The position numbers were made by a program, and so were the translations under genes. A stretch of 64,000 bases of DNA from Paracoccus denitrificans (GTDB taxonomy: Bacteria; Pseudomonadota; Alphaproteobacteria; Rhodobacterales; Rhodobacteraceae): the NCBI RefSeq assembly GCF_900100045.1, contig NZ_FNEA01000015.1, positions 1-64,000 of the forward strand, given 5' to 3'. The notes under the pieces are model-generated. The model saw only the letters and a program-made list of their open reading frames with translations, ran no database searches and was not told where the DNA came from. Numbering within the stretch: the first letter of the stretch is position 1; each line of letters starts with the position of its first letter. Shown here piece after piece: positions 26,095-35,791 of the stretch.

Positions 26095-27627
26095 ATGGTG
26101 ATGAAAGCTAAGACGATCCGGCTGCATCCCGACGACGACGTCGTTATCGCCCTTGAACCCCTTGATCCGGGTTCGCGCATCGAGGCCGAAGGTCTGGACG
26201 TGCGCGAGCCCGTGCCGGCGGGCCACAAGCTCGCCACCCGCGACATTCCGGCCCAGGGTCCGATCCGGCGCTACAACCAGGTGATCGGCCTGGCGACGCA
26301 GCCGATCCGGGCCGGGCAGCATGTGCATGTCCAGAATGTCATGATGGCCAGCGTCGAGAACGACTATGCCGTCGGCACCGACGCCGCGCCGACCGAATAC
26401 GTCACCCCGCCGGCCACATTCATGGGGATCCGGCGCCCGGATGGGCGCGTGGCGACGCGGAACTACATCGGCATCATGACCAGCGTGAACTGCTCGGCCC
26501 GGGTCGCCCGCGCCATCGCCGACCATTTCCGCCGCGACCTGCGGCCCGAGGCGCTGGGGGATTATCCGAACATCGACGGCGTCGTCGCGCTGACCCATGG
26601 CTTCGGCTGCGGCATCGACGTGAAAAGCGAAGGCATGGCGATCATCCGCCGGACGCTGTCGGGCTATGCCGTGCATCCCAATTTCGCCGCCGTTATCTTT
26701 GTCGGCCTGGGCTGCGAGGCGAACCAGATCGGCGACATCCTCGCCTCGCGCGGGCTGGCGGAAAGCCCGACCCTGCACAGCTACACGATCCAGGATGTCG
26801 GCGGCACCACCAATGCCATCCGGCAGGGGATCGAGCTGGTGAAGTCCCTGCTGCCCGGCCTGAACGACGTGAAACGCGAGCCGGTGCCCGCCTCCTATCT
26901 GACCGTCGGCCTGCAATGCGGCGGCTCGGACGGCTATTCGGGCATTTCGGCCAACCCGGCACTTGGCGCGGCGGTCGATCTGCTGGTCAGGAACGGCGGC
27001 ACCGCCATCCTGTCCGAAACACCCGAGGTCTACGGCGCCGAGCATCTGCTGACCCGCCGCGCGGTCTCGCCCGAGGTGGCGCAGAAGCTGATCTCGCGCA
27101 TCGACTGGTGGAAATCCTATTGCGCCAAGAACGGCGCCGAGATGAACAACAACCCCTCGGCCGGCAACAAGGCCGGAGGATTGACCACCATCCTGGAAAA
27201 ATCCCTGGGCGCGGTGGCCAAGGCCGGGACCACGAACCTGACCGAGGTCTACGAATATGCCGAGCCGGTGACGCAGCGCGGCTTCGTGTTCATGGACTCC
27301 CCCGGCTTCGACCCGATCTCGGCCACCGGGCAGGTCGCGTCCGGGGCGAACCTGATCTGCTTCACCACCGGGCGCGGCTCGGCCTTCGGCTGCATGCCCA
27401 CGCCTTCGCTGAAGCTGGCCACGAACTCGGCGACATGGCGCCGGCAGCAGGACGACATGGACATCGATTGCGGCGTGATCCTGGAGGGCGATGCCACCAT
27501 CGAACAGGTCGGCCGGCAGATCTTTGACAGGATGCTGTCCTGCGCCTCGGGCGTGCCCTCGAAAAGCGAGATCCACGGCTATGGCCAGGACGAATTCGTG
27601 CCCTGGCAGATCGCCGTCGTCACCTGA
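26095..27627 (+). CDS. UxaA/GarD-family altronate/galactarate-type dehydratase
   Basis: 510 residues: an N-terminal SAF domain (about 1-95) and a large UxaA domain (about 105-505). Seen: RNYIGIMTSVNCSA, THGFGCGID, LGCEANQIGD, GLQCGGSDGYSG and TTGRGSAFGC, with conserved Cys residues for the metal or cluster site. Such enzymes dehydrate D-altronate, galactarate or related hexonates to 2-keto-3-deoxy acids. The kinase and aldolase that follow fit a hexonate rather than an aldarate. ATG at 26095 or 26101; AGGA precedes both. Confidence 0.85.
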   Translation: MVMKAKTIRLHPDDDVVIALEPLDPGSRIEAEGLDVREPVPAGHKLATRDIPAQGPIRRYNQVIGLATQPIRAGQHVHVQNVMMASVENDYAVGTDAAPTEYVTPPATFMGIRRPDGRVATRNYIGIMTSVNCSARVARAIADHFRRDLRPEALGDYPNIDGVVALTHGFGCGIDVKSEGMAIIRRTLSGYAVHPNFAAVIFVGLGCEANQIGDILASRGLAESPTLHSYTIQDVGGTTNAIRQGIELVKSLLPGLNDVKREPVPASYLTVGLQCGGSDGYSGISANPALGAAVDLLVRNGGTAILSETPEVYGAEHLLTRRAVSPEVAQKLISRIDWWKSYCAKNGAEMNNNPSAGNKAGGLTTILEKSLGAVAKAGTTNLTEVYEYAEPVTQRGFVFMDSPGFDPISATGQVASGANLICFTTGRGSAFGCMPTPSLKLATNSATWRRQQDDMDIDCGVILEGDATIEQVGRQIFDRMLSCASGVPSKSEIHGYGQDEFVPWQIAVVT

Positions 27628-27654
27628 CCCCAACGCAGCAAGCAGGGCTTACAC

Positions 27655-28569
27655 ATGGCCACTCACAGCACCCCCCGCTTCGCGGCGGTCGATTGGGGCA
27701 CCAGCAGCTTCAGGATCTGGCTTGTCGATGCAAGGGGACAAATCCTTGCCGAACGCCGCAGCGCCGAGGGCATGACCGTGGCCCGCGAGACGGGCTTTCG
27801 CAAGATCCTCGACGGCCACCTTGCCGCGATGCAGGCCCCCCAGGACCTGGGCGTCGTCATCTGCGGCATGGCCGGCGCGCGGCAGGGCTGGGTCGAGGCC
27901 GGCTATCTCGACTGCCCCGCGCCGCTGGACGCTCTGGCGGCGCGGGCCATCCGCGTCGGGCACGAAACCCGGGACATCCGCATCCTGCCCGGCGTGGCGC
28001 AGCGCGATGCCGATCATCCCGACGTCATCCGGGGCGAGGAAACCCAGCTTCTGGGCCTCGCGCATGGTGAGGGCGCGCTGACGGTGGTGATGCCCGGGAC
28101 GCATTCGAAATGGGTGCGGCTGGAGGGGACCACCCTGGCCGGTTTCGCAACCCACATGACCGGCGAGATCTTCCAGGCGCTGACCAGTGCGACCCTGCTG
28201 AAGCACGCGGTCGAGGGCGCCACGGGCCGGCGCGACCACGCCGCGTTCCGTGCCGGGGTCCGCGAGACGTTCGCCGCGCCGGCCGGCTGGTCCAGCCGGT
28301 TGTTCGAGGTGCGCGGCCGCCAGCTCCTGTTCGGGGCGGATGCCGATGCCGCAAGGGACCGGATTTCCGGCATCCTGATCGGCGCCGAGATCGCCGCGGG
28401 GCTGGCGCAGGGTGCGGGCGGATCGCCCCTCCGCATCCTCGCCTCGGGCCGGCTCGCCGATCTTTATATCGAAGCCTTCGAACTGCTCGGCATCGCCTTC
28501 GCCGTCGAGGATGCCGACCGCGCGACCCTTGCCGGCCTGACCTTCGCCGCCGGCCGGATCTGGCCATGA
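27655..28569 (+). CDS. dgoK: 2-dehydro-3-deoxygalactonokinase
   Basis: 304 residues, DgoK family. The N-terminal phosphate-binding VDWGTSSFRIWL, the ICGMAGARQGWVEAGY segment, PGTHSKWV and MTGEIFQALT are typical. It phosphorylates 2-keto-3-deoxy-galactonate at C6. Its product is the substrate of the next gene's aldolase. The start is 28 bp after the dehydratase gene. Confidence 0.92.
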   Translation: MATHSTPRFAAVDWGTSSFRIWLVDARGQILAERRSAEGMTVARETGFRKILDGHLAAMQAPQDLGVVICGMAGARQGWVEAGYLDCPAPLDALAARAIRVGHETRDIRILPGVAQRDADHPDVIRGEETQLLGLAHGEGALTVVMPGTHSKWVRLEGTTLAGFATHMTGEIFQALTSATLLKHAVEGATGRRDHAAFRAGVRETFAAPAGWSSRLFEVRGRQLLFGADADAARDRISGILIGAEIAAGLAQGAGGSPLRILASGRLADLYIEAFELLGIAFAVEDADRATLAGLTFAAGRIWP

Positions 28570-28592
28570 CCACGCAAACCGGAGTGCCGCAT

Positions 28593-29228
28593 ATGTCCTT
28601 CCCTGCCCTGAACCTGCCCATCGTCGCCATCCTGCGCGGCATCCGGCCCGACGAGGCCGAGGCGGTCACCCACGAACTGCTCGACGCCGGGTTGCAGGCC
28701 ATCGAGGTTCCGCTGAACTCGCCCGACGCCTTTCGCTCGATCGAGATCGCGGCGAAACTTGCGCCCGAGGGCGTGCTGATCGGCGCCGGAACCGTCACCC
28801 GCGCCGAAGAGGTCGCGAGCCTGCATGATGCGGGCGGGAGGCTGCTGGTCTCGCCCAATATCGACGATGCGGTGATGGAGGCCGCGCGCGGCCTCGGCAT
28901 GGTGACGATGCCCGGTGTCCTGACGCCCACCGAGGCACTGAGGGCGCTGCGGCTTGGCGCCTCGGCGCTGAAGTTCTTCCCGGCCAGCGTGCTGGGTCCC
29001 TCCGGCATCTCGGCGATCCGCACCATCCTGCCGCCCGATGCCACCATCGCGGCGGTCGGCGGCGTCGGAGAAGAGAATTTCGCCAGCTATCTGGCCGCGG
29101 GCGTCTCGGCCTTCGGGATCGGCTCGAACCTTTTCCGCCCCGGCCTGTCGGCCAGCGAGGTCGGCGCCCGGGCGCGCAGCATCGTCGCGGCCTACACGGC
29201 TGCCGCGCGCTCGGTGCAAAAGGGCTGA
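28593..29228 (+). CDS. dgoA: 2-dehydro-3-deoxy-6-phosphogalactonate aldolase
   Basis: 211 residues, class I KDPG/KDPGal aldolase barrel. The PIVAILRGI start, EVPLNSPDA, GAGTV and the Schiff-base Lys in ALKFFPAS are visible. It cleaves KDPGal to pyruvate and glyceraldehyde 3-phosphate. An ATG at 28566 overlaps the kinase stop, but the ATG at 28593 is 8 bp after GGAG and gives the standard N-terminus. Confidence 0.92.
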   Translation: MSFPALNLPIVAILRGIRPDEAEAVTHELLDAGLQAIEVPLNSPDAFRSIEIAAKLAPEGVLIGAGTVTRAEEVASLHDAGGRLLVSPNIDDAVMEAARGLGMVTMPGVLTPTEALRALRLGASALKFFPASVLGPSGISAIRTILPPDATIAAVGGVGEENFASYLAAGVSAFGIGSNLFRPGLSASEVGARARSIVAAYTAAARSVQKG

Positions 29229-29286
29229 CGTGGCGCTTCGCCCACCCGGCACGTTCAATTCAGCTTCTACCCAGATGGAGGGGTGC

Positions 29287-30300
29287 ATGAAGGCGCTTAT
29301 CATCGAAAAGGAAGGCCACACGGTCATCGGCGACATCGCGGAGCCCCGGATGGGCCCGGGTGACGTCCGGGTCCGGGTGTGCCATGTCGGGCTTTGCGGC
29401 ACCGACTTCAACTCGTATCGCGGGCTCAATCCGCTCGTCACGCTGCCGCGCGTGCCCGGGCACGAGATCGGCGGCGAGATCATCGAGGCAGGCGCATCCG
29501 TTCCCGCCGAGTTCGCGCCCGGCCGCCGGGTGGTCGTGGTTCCCTATACCAATTGCGGCGAATGTTCCTCGTGCCGCAAGGGCCGGCTGAACGCCTGCCG
29601 CTACAACAAGACCCTGGGCGTCCAGCAGCAGGGCGGCCTGACGCGCGAGATCGTCGTGCCGGCGGAAAAGCTTATCCCGAACGACACGCTGCCGCCCCAG
29701 CACCTGGCGCTTGTCGAGCCGCTGGCCGTCGGCTTCCATGCCGTCGCGCGCGGCAAGGTCGGCGCGGGCGATACGGTCGTGGTGCTGGGGTGCGGCATGA
29801 TCGGCATGGGCGTCCTGATCGGCGCGGCGGCGCGGGGCGCCCGGATCGTGGCCGTGGACATGAGCGCGCAGAAGCTGGACCTGGCCCGCCGTTTCGGCGC
29901 GGCGGTCACGCTGAACCCCTCCGAACAGGATGTCGAGCAAACCGTCGCGGAACTGACCGGCGACCTGGGCGCGGACGTGGTCTTCGAGGCGGTGGGCACG
30001 CCCGCGACCTTCACCCAATGCATCGCGCTGGCGGGCTATGCGGGACGCGTGGTCTATGTCGGCTATTCCAAGGCGCCTGTCAGCTACGACACGGCCTTCT
30101 TCAACCTCAAGGAACTGGACATCCTGGGCTCGCGCAATGCGACGATGCAGGATTTCAGGGACGTCATCGCCCATCTGGAAAAGATCGGCGACATGGCGGA
30201 CCTGCTGATCTCGAAGGTCTTCCCCTTCTCGCAGGCGGATCAGGCATTCCCCTATTGGAACGACAATCGCGACAATCTCAAGGTGATGGTGGCACTATGA
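29287..30300 (+). CDS. Zinc-dependent alcohol/polyol dehydrogenase (MDR family)
   Basis: 337 residues. Catalytic zinc ligands are in GLCGTDF and GHEIGGE, and the structural zinc Cys set is NCGECSSCRKGRLNAC. The Rossmann motif is GCGMIGMG. It resembles L-galactonate-5-dehydrogenase, L-threonine- and sorbitol-type dehydrogenases. In this operon it probably oxidises a hydroxyl of the hexonate or parent sugar. GGAGGGG precedes the ATG; an ATGA overlap with the next SDR gene implies joint action. Confidence 0.87.
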   Translation: MKALIIEKEGHTVIGDIAEPRMGPGDVRVRVCHVGLCGTDFNSYRGLNPLVTLPRVPGHEIGGEIIEAGASVPAEFAPGRRVVVVPYTNCGECSSCRKGRLNACRYNKTLGVQQQGGLTREIVVPAEKLIPNDTLPPQHLALVEPLAVGFHAVARGKVGAGDTVVVLGCGMIGMGVLIGAAARGARIVAVDMSAQKLDLARRFGAAVTLNPSEQDVEQTVAELTGDLGADVVFEAVGTPATFTQCIALAGYAGRVVYVGYSKAPVSYDTAFFNLKELDILGSRNATMQDFRDVIAHLEKIGDMADLLISKVFPFSQADQAFPYWNDNRDNLKVMVAL

Positions 30301-31064
30301 ACGACAGCTTCAAGCGGGCTTTCAGCCTGGAAGGCAAGCGTGCGCTGGTGACCGGCGGCGGTTCCGGGCTGGGCGAGGCGATGGCCGCCGCCATGGCCGC
30401 CGCCGGCGCCAAGGTCATCCTGGTCGGACGCCGCAAGGACATGCTGGAACAGGCGGCCGGCCGCATCCCCGGCGCCAAGGTCGAAACCGTGGACCTGGCC
30501 GACATCGCCGCGCTCGACGCGGCCGCGAAAGCCATCCTGGAGCGGCATGGCAAGATCGACATCCTCGTGAACAATGCCGGGAACACGATCCGCAAGCCGT
30601 TCCTTGAGACGACATACGAGGATATAGACGCTGTGGTCGACGTGCATCTGCGCGGTGCGCTGGAGTTCTCGCGCCCGATCATCGCGCGGCAGGCGGAAAC
30701 CGGCGGCGGCTGTGTCATCTTCACCGCATCGATGGCCTCCTACATGGGCCTGCCCTATGTGATGGGATATACCGTCGCCAAGACCGCCCTGCTGGGTGTC
30801 GTGCGCGCCCTTTCCGCCGAGTTCGCCGGCCAGAACGTCCGGGTGAACGGCATCGCGCCGGGCTGGATCGACACGCCGCTTTATCGCGGGGCCACGGGTG
30901 CCGATCCCGCGCGCAAGGCCAAGGCCCTTGGCCGAATCCAGATGGGACGCATCGGCGAGGTCGAGGATGTCGGCTGGACCAGCGTATTCCTGGCCTCGGA
31001 CGCGGCCGCCTATATCACGGGACAGACAGTGGCCGTGGATGGCGGAGCCCTGGCGGGTTTCTGA
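30297..31064 (+). CDS. Short-chain dehydrogenase/reductase (SDR)
   Basis: 255 residues of the classical SDR type. The cofactor motif TGGGSGLGEA (about 19-28), NNAG, a catalytic Ser in TASMAS and Tyr-x3-Lys in GYTVAK are present. Similar to gluconate 5-dehydrogenase and KduD-type enzymes. It is the last gene of the operon. With the Zn-dehydrogenase it could invert a stereocentre by oxidation then reduction before dehydration. Confidence 0.88.
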   Translation: MNDSFKRAFSLEGKRALVTGGGSGLGEAMAAAMAAAGAKVILVGRRKDMLEQAAGRIPGAKVETVDLADIAALDAAAKAILERHGKIDILVNNAGNTIRKPFLETTYEDIDAVVDVHLRGALEFSRPIIARQAETGGGCVIFTASMASYMGLPYVMGYTVAKTALLGVVRALSAEFAGQNVRVNGIAPGWIDTPLYRGATGADPARKAKALGRIQMGRIGEVEDVGWTSVFLASDAAAYITGQTVAVDGGALAGF

Positions 31065-31137
31065 CCTTCGCCGGGCGCGCCTTTGCTCCGAGATGCCAGC
31101 CGTTGGGGGCCGGTTTGCAAGGATGCCGCAGCTTGGC

Positions 31138-31704
31138 TCAGGTCGATGCGCATCCTTTCTCCAGCCCCGCCAGGGCTTCGCAAACATGCCGGGCATCTTC
31201 GGGCAGCAGCGCGGCACGGTCCGGGGCTTGAAGGTCCAGCACAAGGCTTGCCGCTTCCTCCAGGGGTTTCTCGCCGCCAGGCCCCGCCGTTGGCGGAAGC
31301 GACCGGATCAGGGCATCCAGCACCTCGGCCTCGATCCGCTCGGCCGTGAGCTCCTGCGCCTTGATCGCCTCGCGCAGGGCGGGCACGCGCGGGTTCCAGG
31401 CCAGGCTGGCGTCGGATTTCATCGCCGTCCTGATGCGGCGCAGCGGACGGATCACGTCTTGCCGCCATTGCGCGCATGAGGCGTCCAGTGCCCGGATGGC
31501 GGCGGCATCCAGCGCCTTGCCCAGAACTGCGCCGTGAAGGACGGCGAGAAACAGCGGGATGTCCAGCCCATATGTCTCCTGCAGGCGCAGGCAGGCCGGA
31601 GCCACGCCCGGCGCGGCATAGATCTTCAGCATGAAGGGCCAGAGTGCCGTCGCCTCGTCTTTCTCGGCGGCGCATTTCCCTTTGGGGCCGGCTTGCATCG
31701 TCAT
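31138..31704 (-). CDS. TIGR02444-family protein of unknown function
   Basis: 188 residues, recognisable by the N-terminal LWPFMLKIYAAPGVAPACLRLQ and GLDIPLFLAVLHGA region, typical of TIGR02444 (DUF2390) proteins. No enzymatic motif or membrane segment is evident. The frame extends upstream without similarity; the ATG at 31704 overlaps the stop of the oxidoreductase gene as ATGA. It is therefore the last cistron of the leftward GntR-locus operon, which may give its first functional clue. Confidence 0.75.
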   Translation of the reverse strand: MTMQAGPKGKCAAEKDEATALWPFMLKIYAAPGVAPACLRLQETYGLDIPLFLAVLHGAVLGKALDAAAIRALDASCAQWRQDVIRPLRRIRTAMKSDASLAWNPRVPALREAIKAQELTAERIEAEVLDALIRSLPPTAGPGGEKPLEEAASLVLDLQAPDRAALLPEDARHVCEALAGLEKGCAST

Positions 31705-33083
31705 GGCTCCTCGCTCGCCAGCGCGGCGATCTCGCCCACACTCACCGGCCGAAGCGGCGGCCGGACGGTCAGCCAGCCCGCCTCCTCCATGGTCACGCCG
31801 CGTATCCGGGCCGTCAACTGGGCCAGGGTCGGGCCGCAGATCCGGCCCTGGCAGGGGCCCATGCCGCAGCGCAGGAACGCCTTGAGCTGGTTCGGCCCGG
31901 CAGCGCCAGCGGCAAGGCTTGCCCGGATCTCGCCGCAGCGCACCTCTTCGCAGCGGCAGGCGACCACCTCGTCCGGGGGCGTCAGCAATTCCGGCGCAGG
32001 CCGGTAAAGGCGCTCGATCAGCGGGCGCGCGGCAAGATGGGCGCGACGCGCGCGGCGCGTGGCCGAAACAAGCAGCGGATCGACCTGATGGCCAAGCCGT
32101 TCCAGAATGGCCATGGCGGCGATGCGCCCTTCGAGCAAGGCCACCATGGCACCGCCGACCCCGCCGGCATCGCCCGCGACATGGACATGGCCGAGCGAGC
32201 TGCACAGATCGCGGTCCCGCGCCGGATGGAAGGCGACCGCAGCCGCGGACCAGAGCATCCGGCATCCCAGGCTGCGCAGCAGATGGGTTTCAGGGATGAC
32301 GCCTTCGTGCAGGCCGATGCGGGACAGCCGCAGCCTGTGCCGGCCGCGGCCGAGAAAGCGCAGAACAAGGCCGCCGTCCCCATCGGGCTCGATTCCGATC
32401 TGACGGGCATTGGTATGGACGGCGATCCCCGCCCGGCGCAGCTGCCACAAGAGCCCCGCGCCCTTGGCCAGATAGGCCGGACCGTGCCCCAGCAACGCGC
32501 GCGGCAGGTGCGGCAGCGCCGCAAGCATGGCCCCCGGTCGGGCGGTATCGACCAGCACCAGATCGCGCTTGCCCGCCGTCAGGCATTGCGCGGCATAAAG
32601 ATAGACAAGCGGCCCCGTCCCCACCAGCGCAAGCGGCCCCCGGGGCAGCAGCCCCTCGCGCTTGAGCAGGATCTGCAGGCCGCCGATGGTGGTCACCCCG
32701 GGCAGCGTCCAGCCGGGCAGCGGGACCGGCCGCTCCATCGCGCCGGTCGCGACCAGCAGGTGCCGCGCGGCTTCGCGGCGCAGGCCGCCCGCATCCCTGA
32801 GCCAGACCGTGCCGTCCGGTTCGACCCGCCACGCCTCGGTCGAGAAGGCGAGCGTGGCGCCGCTGGCCCGCAGCCGCGCCACCTCGGCCGCACCGGCCCG
32901 ATAGTCGGGACCAAGGATGGCGGCCCGGCTTTCGGGAACGGTCTCGATACCGCGCCAGATCTGGCCGCCGGGACCGGGCGTCTCGTCGACAAGCAGGACC
33001 CGCGCGCCGCGTTCGGCCAACAGGCTGGCGCCGCCGATCCCGGCCGGGCCGGCACCGATGACGATCGCGTCCCAGCGGCTCAT
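31701..33083 (-). CDS. FAD/NAD-dependent oxidoreductase subunit, HcnB/OoxA-like
   Basis: 460 residues. The FAD-binding motif IVIGAGPAGIGGASLLAERG is at the N-terminus, and a second nucleotide-binding region GPLALVGTGPLVYLYA lies near 175-195. A C-terminal BFD-like domain carries CRCEEV and CGMGPCQGRICG cysteines. This is the alpha subunit of heterotrimeric amino acid/opine oxidases (HcnABC, OoxAB, hydroxyproline dehydrogenase LhpBEF). ATGA overlaps with the 2Fe-2S gene before it and the TIGR02444 gene after it. Confidence 0.88.
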   Translation of the reverse strand: MSRWDAIVIGAGPAGIGGASLLAERGARVLLVDETPGPGGQIWRGIETVPESRAAILGPDYRAGAAEVARLRASGATLAFSTEAWRVEPDGTVWLRDAGGLRREAARHLLVATGAMERPVPLPGWTLPGVTTIGGLQILLKREGLLPRGPLALVGTGPLVYLYAAQCLTAGKRDLVLVDTARPGAMLAALPHLPRALLGHGPAYLAKGAGLLWQLRRAGIAVHTNARQIGIEPDGDGGLVLRFLGRGRHRLRLSRIGLHEGVIPETHLLRSLGCRMLWSAAAVAFHPARDRDLCSSLGHVHVAGDAGGVGGAMVALLEGRIAAMAILERLGHQVDPLLVSATRRARRAHLAARPLIERLYRPAPELLTPPDEVVACRCEEVRCGEIRASLAAGAAGPNQLKAFLRCGMGPCQGRICGPTLAQLTARIRGVTMEEAGWLTVRPPLRPVSVGEIAALASEEP

Positions 33084-33394
33084 TTCCCCGCCCCCGCCGC
33101 ATCGCGCCGCGCGCCGATCTGGCGGCGCACCTTCATCCCGGCTCGTGCGGCCACCATGCAGGCACGCTGGTTGTCCTGGCCGTCTATGCTCACGAGGCAA
33201 TCGAAACAGGCGCCCATCAGGCACCATGGCCCGCGCGCGGCGCCGGAAACCGGGGTTTCGCGGAAAGCCGTGACGCCAGCGGCCATCAACGCGCCGGCCA
33301 CCGTCTCTCCGGGCCGGAAGCGCAGCGGACGGCCTTCGAAGAACAGTTCGGGACCCGCCTCGGGGGTGGGGGGGTCAAGTCGGATGAACGGCAA
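33080..33394 (-). CDS. (2Fe-2S)-binding small subunit, HcnA-like
   Basis: About 104 residues. The cluster motif reads [12 protein letters not shown] with a fourth Cys in QRACMV, the pattern of HcnA-type ferredoxin-like subunits (C-x4-C-x2-C-x11-C). No ATG is available. TTG at 33394 has GGAG 8 bp upstream, while GTG at 33403 has it adjacent, so TTG is preferred. The gene starts inside the end of the DadA-like gene and overlaps the next by ATGA. Confidence 0.85.
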   Translation of the reverse strand: MPFIRLDPPTPEAGPELFFEGRPLRFRPGETVAGALMAAGVTAFRETPVSGAARGPWCLMGACFDCLVSIDGQDNQRACMVAARAGMKVRRQIGARRDAAGAGK

Positions 33395-34490
33395 GGCGCG
33401 CACTCCGCATGGATCGGGGGGCGGGGCCAAGATCGCCCCGGGCCAAGGCGGGGCCGAGGTCGAGCGCATGCAGGCTCGCCAGCGTGACCCCGCTGTGACA
33501 GGTGACGAGGAATGCCCCCGGCATCTCGGGCGATTCGTCATAGATCGGCAGGCCGTCCGGCGTCATGATCCTGAGCGCGGCCCAGGCCCGGACCAGACGC
33601 GCCGAGCGCAGGGCCGGGAACAGCCGCGTGCCGATGCGGCAAAGCCGGGCGATGGCCTCGACCTCGGTCGCGGTCGAAAAGCCGGCATCCTCATGCGTGC
33701 TGCCCAGCAGCACCGTGCCCTCGCGGCTTTGGCGGATGGCGCTGGCAGGATGGTGCAGGAAGGGCGCCACCCGGTCTGTCACCACAATCTGGCCGCGCTC
33801 GGGCATCAGACGCGGCTCCAGCCCGATCTGGCGCGCCAGCGCATCGGCGCCAAGGCCGGCCGCGATGACGATCCGGCGGCCCGTCACCTCGGCCCCCGAG
33901 GCATCGCGGATCGCAAAGCCCCGATGCGGATCCCGCCGGATCTCGCGCGCCGAGAAATTCGTCCGCAGCCGGCCGCCGTGCCGGACCAGCCCTTCGTGAA
34001 AGGCGCGCAAGGCGAACAGCGGGCTGACCTCGCCATCGAGGTCGGAAAGCGAGGCGCCAAGCACCTGCGGACCGATGCCCGGCGCCCTCTCGCGCAGGGC
34101 TTCGCGGTCAAGCAACTCGATGCTGATATCGGCGGCTTCAGCACGGGTGCGGGCGATCAGCGCCCGGCGCTGTTCCATCTCTTCTGCCGAGCAGCAGAAA
34201 TGCAGCCCGCCGCCGCCGCGCCAGCCGATGTCGATCCCGCTTTCCTCGCCCAGGATGCGGGCAAGCTCGGGCCATCGCCTGCCGGCACGGATCGACCAAT
34301 GCATGTAGTCGGGATGGCCAAGCCCCTTGCCCTGCAGCCAGACCAGGCCGAAATTCCCGCGCGAGGCGCGAAAGGCGATGTCGCCCTCGTCCAGCAGGGT
34401 CACGTCGGCACCCGCCCGCGCAGCACCCCAGGCAAGCGCCGCGCCGATCAGGCCACCGCCGATGACGACCAGTTCGCCGGCCACGCTCAT
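33375..34490 (-). CDS. FAD-dependent amino acid dehydrogenase, HcnC/OoxB/DadA-like
   Basis: 371 residues of the DAO fold. The motif [21 protein letters not shown] is at the N-terminus, and the late [15 protein letters not shown] segment closes the FAD site. It would be the substrate-oxidising beta subunit of a heterotrimer with the two downstream genes, converting an amino acid or secondary amine to an imine or 2-oxo acid. The start at 34490 overlaps the racemase stop as ATGA. Confidence 0.88.
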   Translation of the reverse strand: MSVAGELVVIGGGLIGAALAWGAARAGADVTLLDEGDIAFRASRGNFGLVWLQGKGLGHPDYMHWSIRAGRRWPELARILGEESGIDIGWRGGGGLHFCCSAEEMEQRRALIARTRAEAADISIELLDREALRERAPGIGPQVLGASLSDLDGEVSPLFALRAFHEGLVRHGGRLRTNFSAREIRRDPHRGFAIRDASGAEVTGRRIVIAAGLGADALARQIGLEPRLMPERGQIVVTDRVAPFLHHPASAIRQSREGTVLLGSTHEDAGFSTATEVEAIARLCRIGTRLFPALRSARLVRAWAALRIMTPDGLPIYDESPEMPGAFLVTCHSGVTLASLHALDLGPALARGDLGPAPRSMRSARLAVHPT

Positions 34491-35200
34491 CCCGGCCAAT
34501 CCGGCGGTTGCAGGGACAGGTGCATCCAGCGCAGGAGCGTGACGATATCGAAGACCGGAAGACCGAACCGACGCGAGACCGCCGCCGAATAGGGCGGCAG
34601 GTTGGCGCATTCGAAGACCAGCGCGCCGACCTCGGGGTGACGGTCCAGCAGTTCCGCCACCGTGGCCATCACGTCGGCCTCTTGCGCGGCGCGGTCGACC
34701 TCGGGCGCCTGCTCGCGCATGTTGCGCAGCAACGGCCCGTCGAAGGGCAGCGCCGCGATGGGCAGCCCGGCTTGCGCACCCACGCCGCGGAAATGCCGCT
34801 CGTCCAGCGCAGAAAGGTCCGAGACGATCAGCCCCGGCACCCGCCCTGCGGGCAGGATGCGCCGGATCATCGGGATCTGCAGCAACGCCGAGGACAGGAA
34901 GGGCACCGGCGAATGCCGGACCAGCTCGTCCTGGAGCGCGGCGAGGAAACCGCAACTGGTGGTGATCGCCGAACAGCCCAGCCCGGCCAGGTCGTCTATC
35001 GCGGCGCGAAAGGCGTCCAGGGCATGGCGCGGATCGCCCTCGATCACGTCGCGCGGCCTGACGCCACGCACCACGCGGAACTGCACCGCAAAGGGCCAGG
35101 TGCCGGCATGGGCGATGTCGCCGGGCAGGCGGCGAAACCCGGTATCCAGCACGATGATGCCCAGCATAACCCCGTGAACCGTGCGGCGCGCGGGGGTCAT
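34487..35200 (-). CDS. Aspartate/glutamate racemase superfamily protein
   Basis: 237 residues. Two catalytic-type Cys segments are seen: TTSCGFLA near residue 82 and FECANLPPY near residue 203, as expected for cofactor-independent racemases. It could interconvert stereoisomers of the amino acid handled by the adjacent dehydrogenase, or act as a decarboxylase, as some family members do. Overlaps UbiX and the dehydrogenase by ATGA. Confidence 0.78.
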   Translation of the reverse strand: MTPARRTVHGVMLGIIVLDTGFRRLPGDIAHAGTWPFAVQFRVVRGVRPRDVIEGDPRHALDAFRAAIDDLAGLGCSAITTSCGFLAALQDELVRHSPVPFLSSALLQIPMIRRILPAGRVPGLIVSDLSALDERHFRGVGAQAGLPIAALPFDGPLLRNMREQAPEVDRAAQEADVMATVAELLDRHPEVGALVFECANLPPYSAAVSRRFGLPVFDIVTLLRWMHLSLQPPDWPG

Positions 35201-35790
35201 GGCATCTCTCCGGCAAGGGCGTCCTTCAACCCGCTCCAGCGCCGCACCGCCCCGGTGTCGATATCGAAAAGGTCCAGCGCCCGCGCGGTGGAATGGGCCA
35301 CCACCTCGTCCAGATCCCGCGGCCTGGCGTAAAAGGCCGGCACGGGCGGCATGATGATCGCGCCCATCTGCGTCAGCCGCGTCATCGTCTCCAGATGGCC
35401 CAGGTGCAGCGGCGTCTCGCGCAGCATCAGCACCAGCCGGCGGCGTTCCTTGAGCACGACATCCGCGGCACGGCTCATCAGGGTCGAGGTGACGCCGGTG
35501 GCGATCTCGGACATGGTTCTGACCGAACAGGGCGCGACCAGCATGCCCACGGTGCGAAACGAGCCCGAGGCGATGCTGGCGCCGATATCGGCCACCGGAT
35601 GGATCACGTCCGCGCGGCCCTCCAGGTCCGCGCCTCTAAGGCCAAGCTCCTGGTTCAGCGTCAGCAGGGCCGAGCGGGACACCACCAGATGGGTTTCCAC
35701 GCCCGCCTGCCGCGCCAATGCCAGGGCCGCGATGCCATAGGCGGCACCCGAAGCGCCGGAGATGCCGATGACCAGCCGCCGTGCGCCCAT
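35197..35790 (-). CDS. UbiX/Pad1-family flavin prenyltransferase
   Basis: 197 residues. The [12 protein letters not shown]-terminal FMN loop, [13 protein letters not shown], and the [20 protein letters not shown] dimethylallyl-phosphate region are clear. It makes prenylated FMN for UbiD-type decarboxylases, and the UbiD gene is directly upstream (1-bp gap). The paired arrangement points to catabolic decarboxylation rather than ubiquinone synthesis. Start at 35790; the frame is open upstream. Confidence 0.93.
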   Translation of the reverse strand: MGARRLVIGISGASGAAYGIAALALARQAGVETHLVVSRSALLTLNQELGLRGADLEGRADVIHPVADIGASIASGSFRTVGMLVAPCSVRTMSEIATGVTSTLMSRAADVVLKERRRLVLMLRETPLHLGHLETMTRLTQMGAIIMPPVPAFYARPRDLDEVVAHSTARALDLFDIDTGAVRRWSGLKDALAGEMP

Positions 35791-35791
35791 G

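Noticed and set aside
31644..34592. 982-codon open frame opposite the HcnB/DadA-like genes
   Set aside because: Shadow of three coupled genes with clear cofactor motifs; no recognisable domain on this strand.
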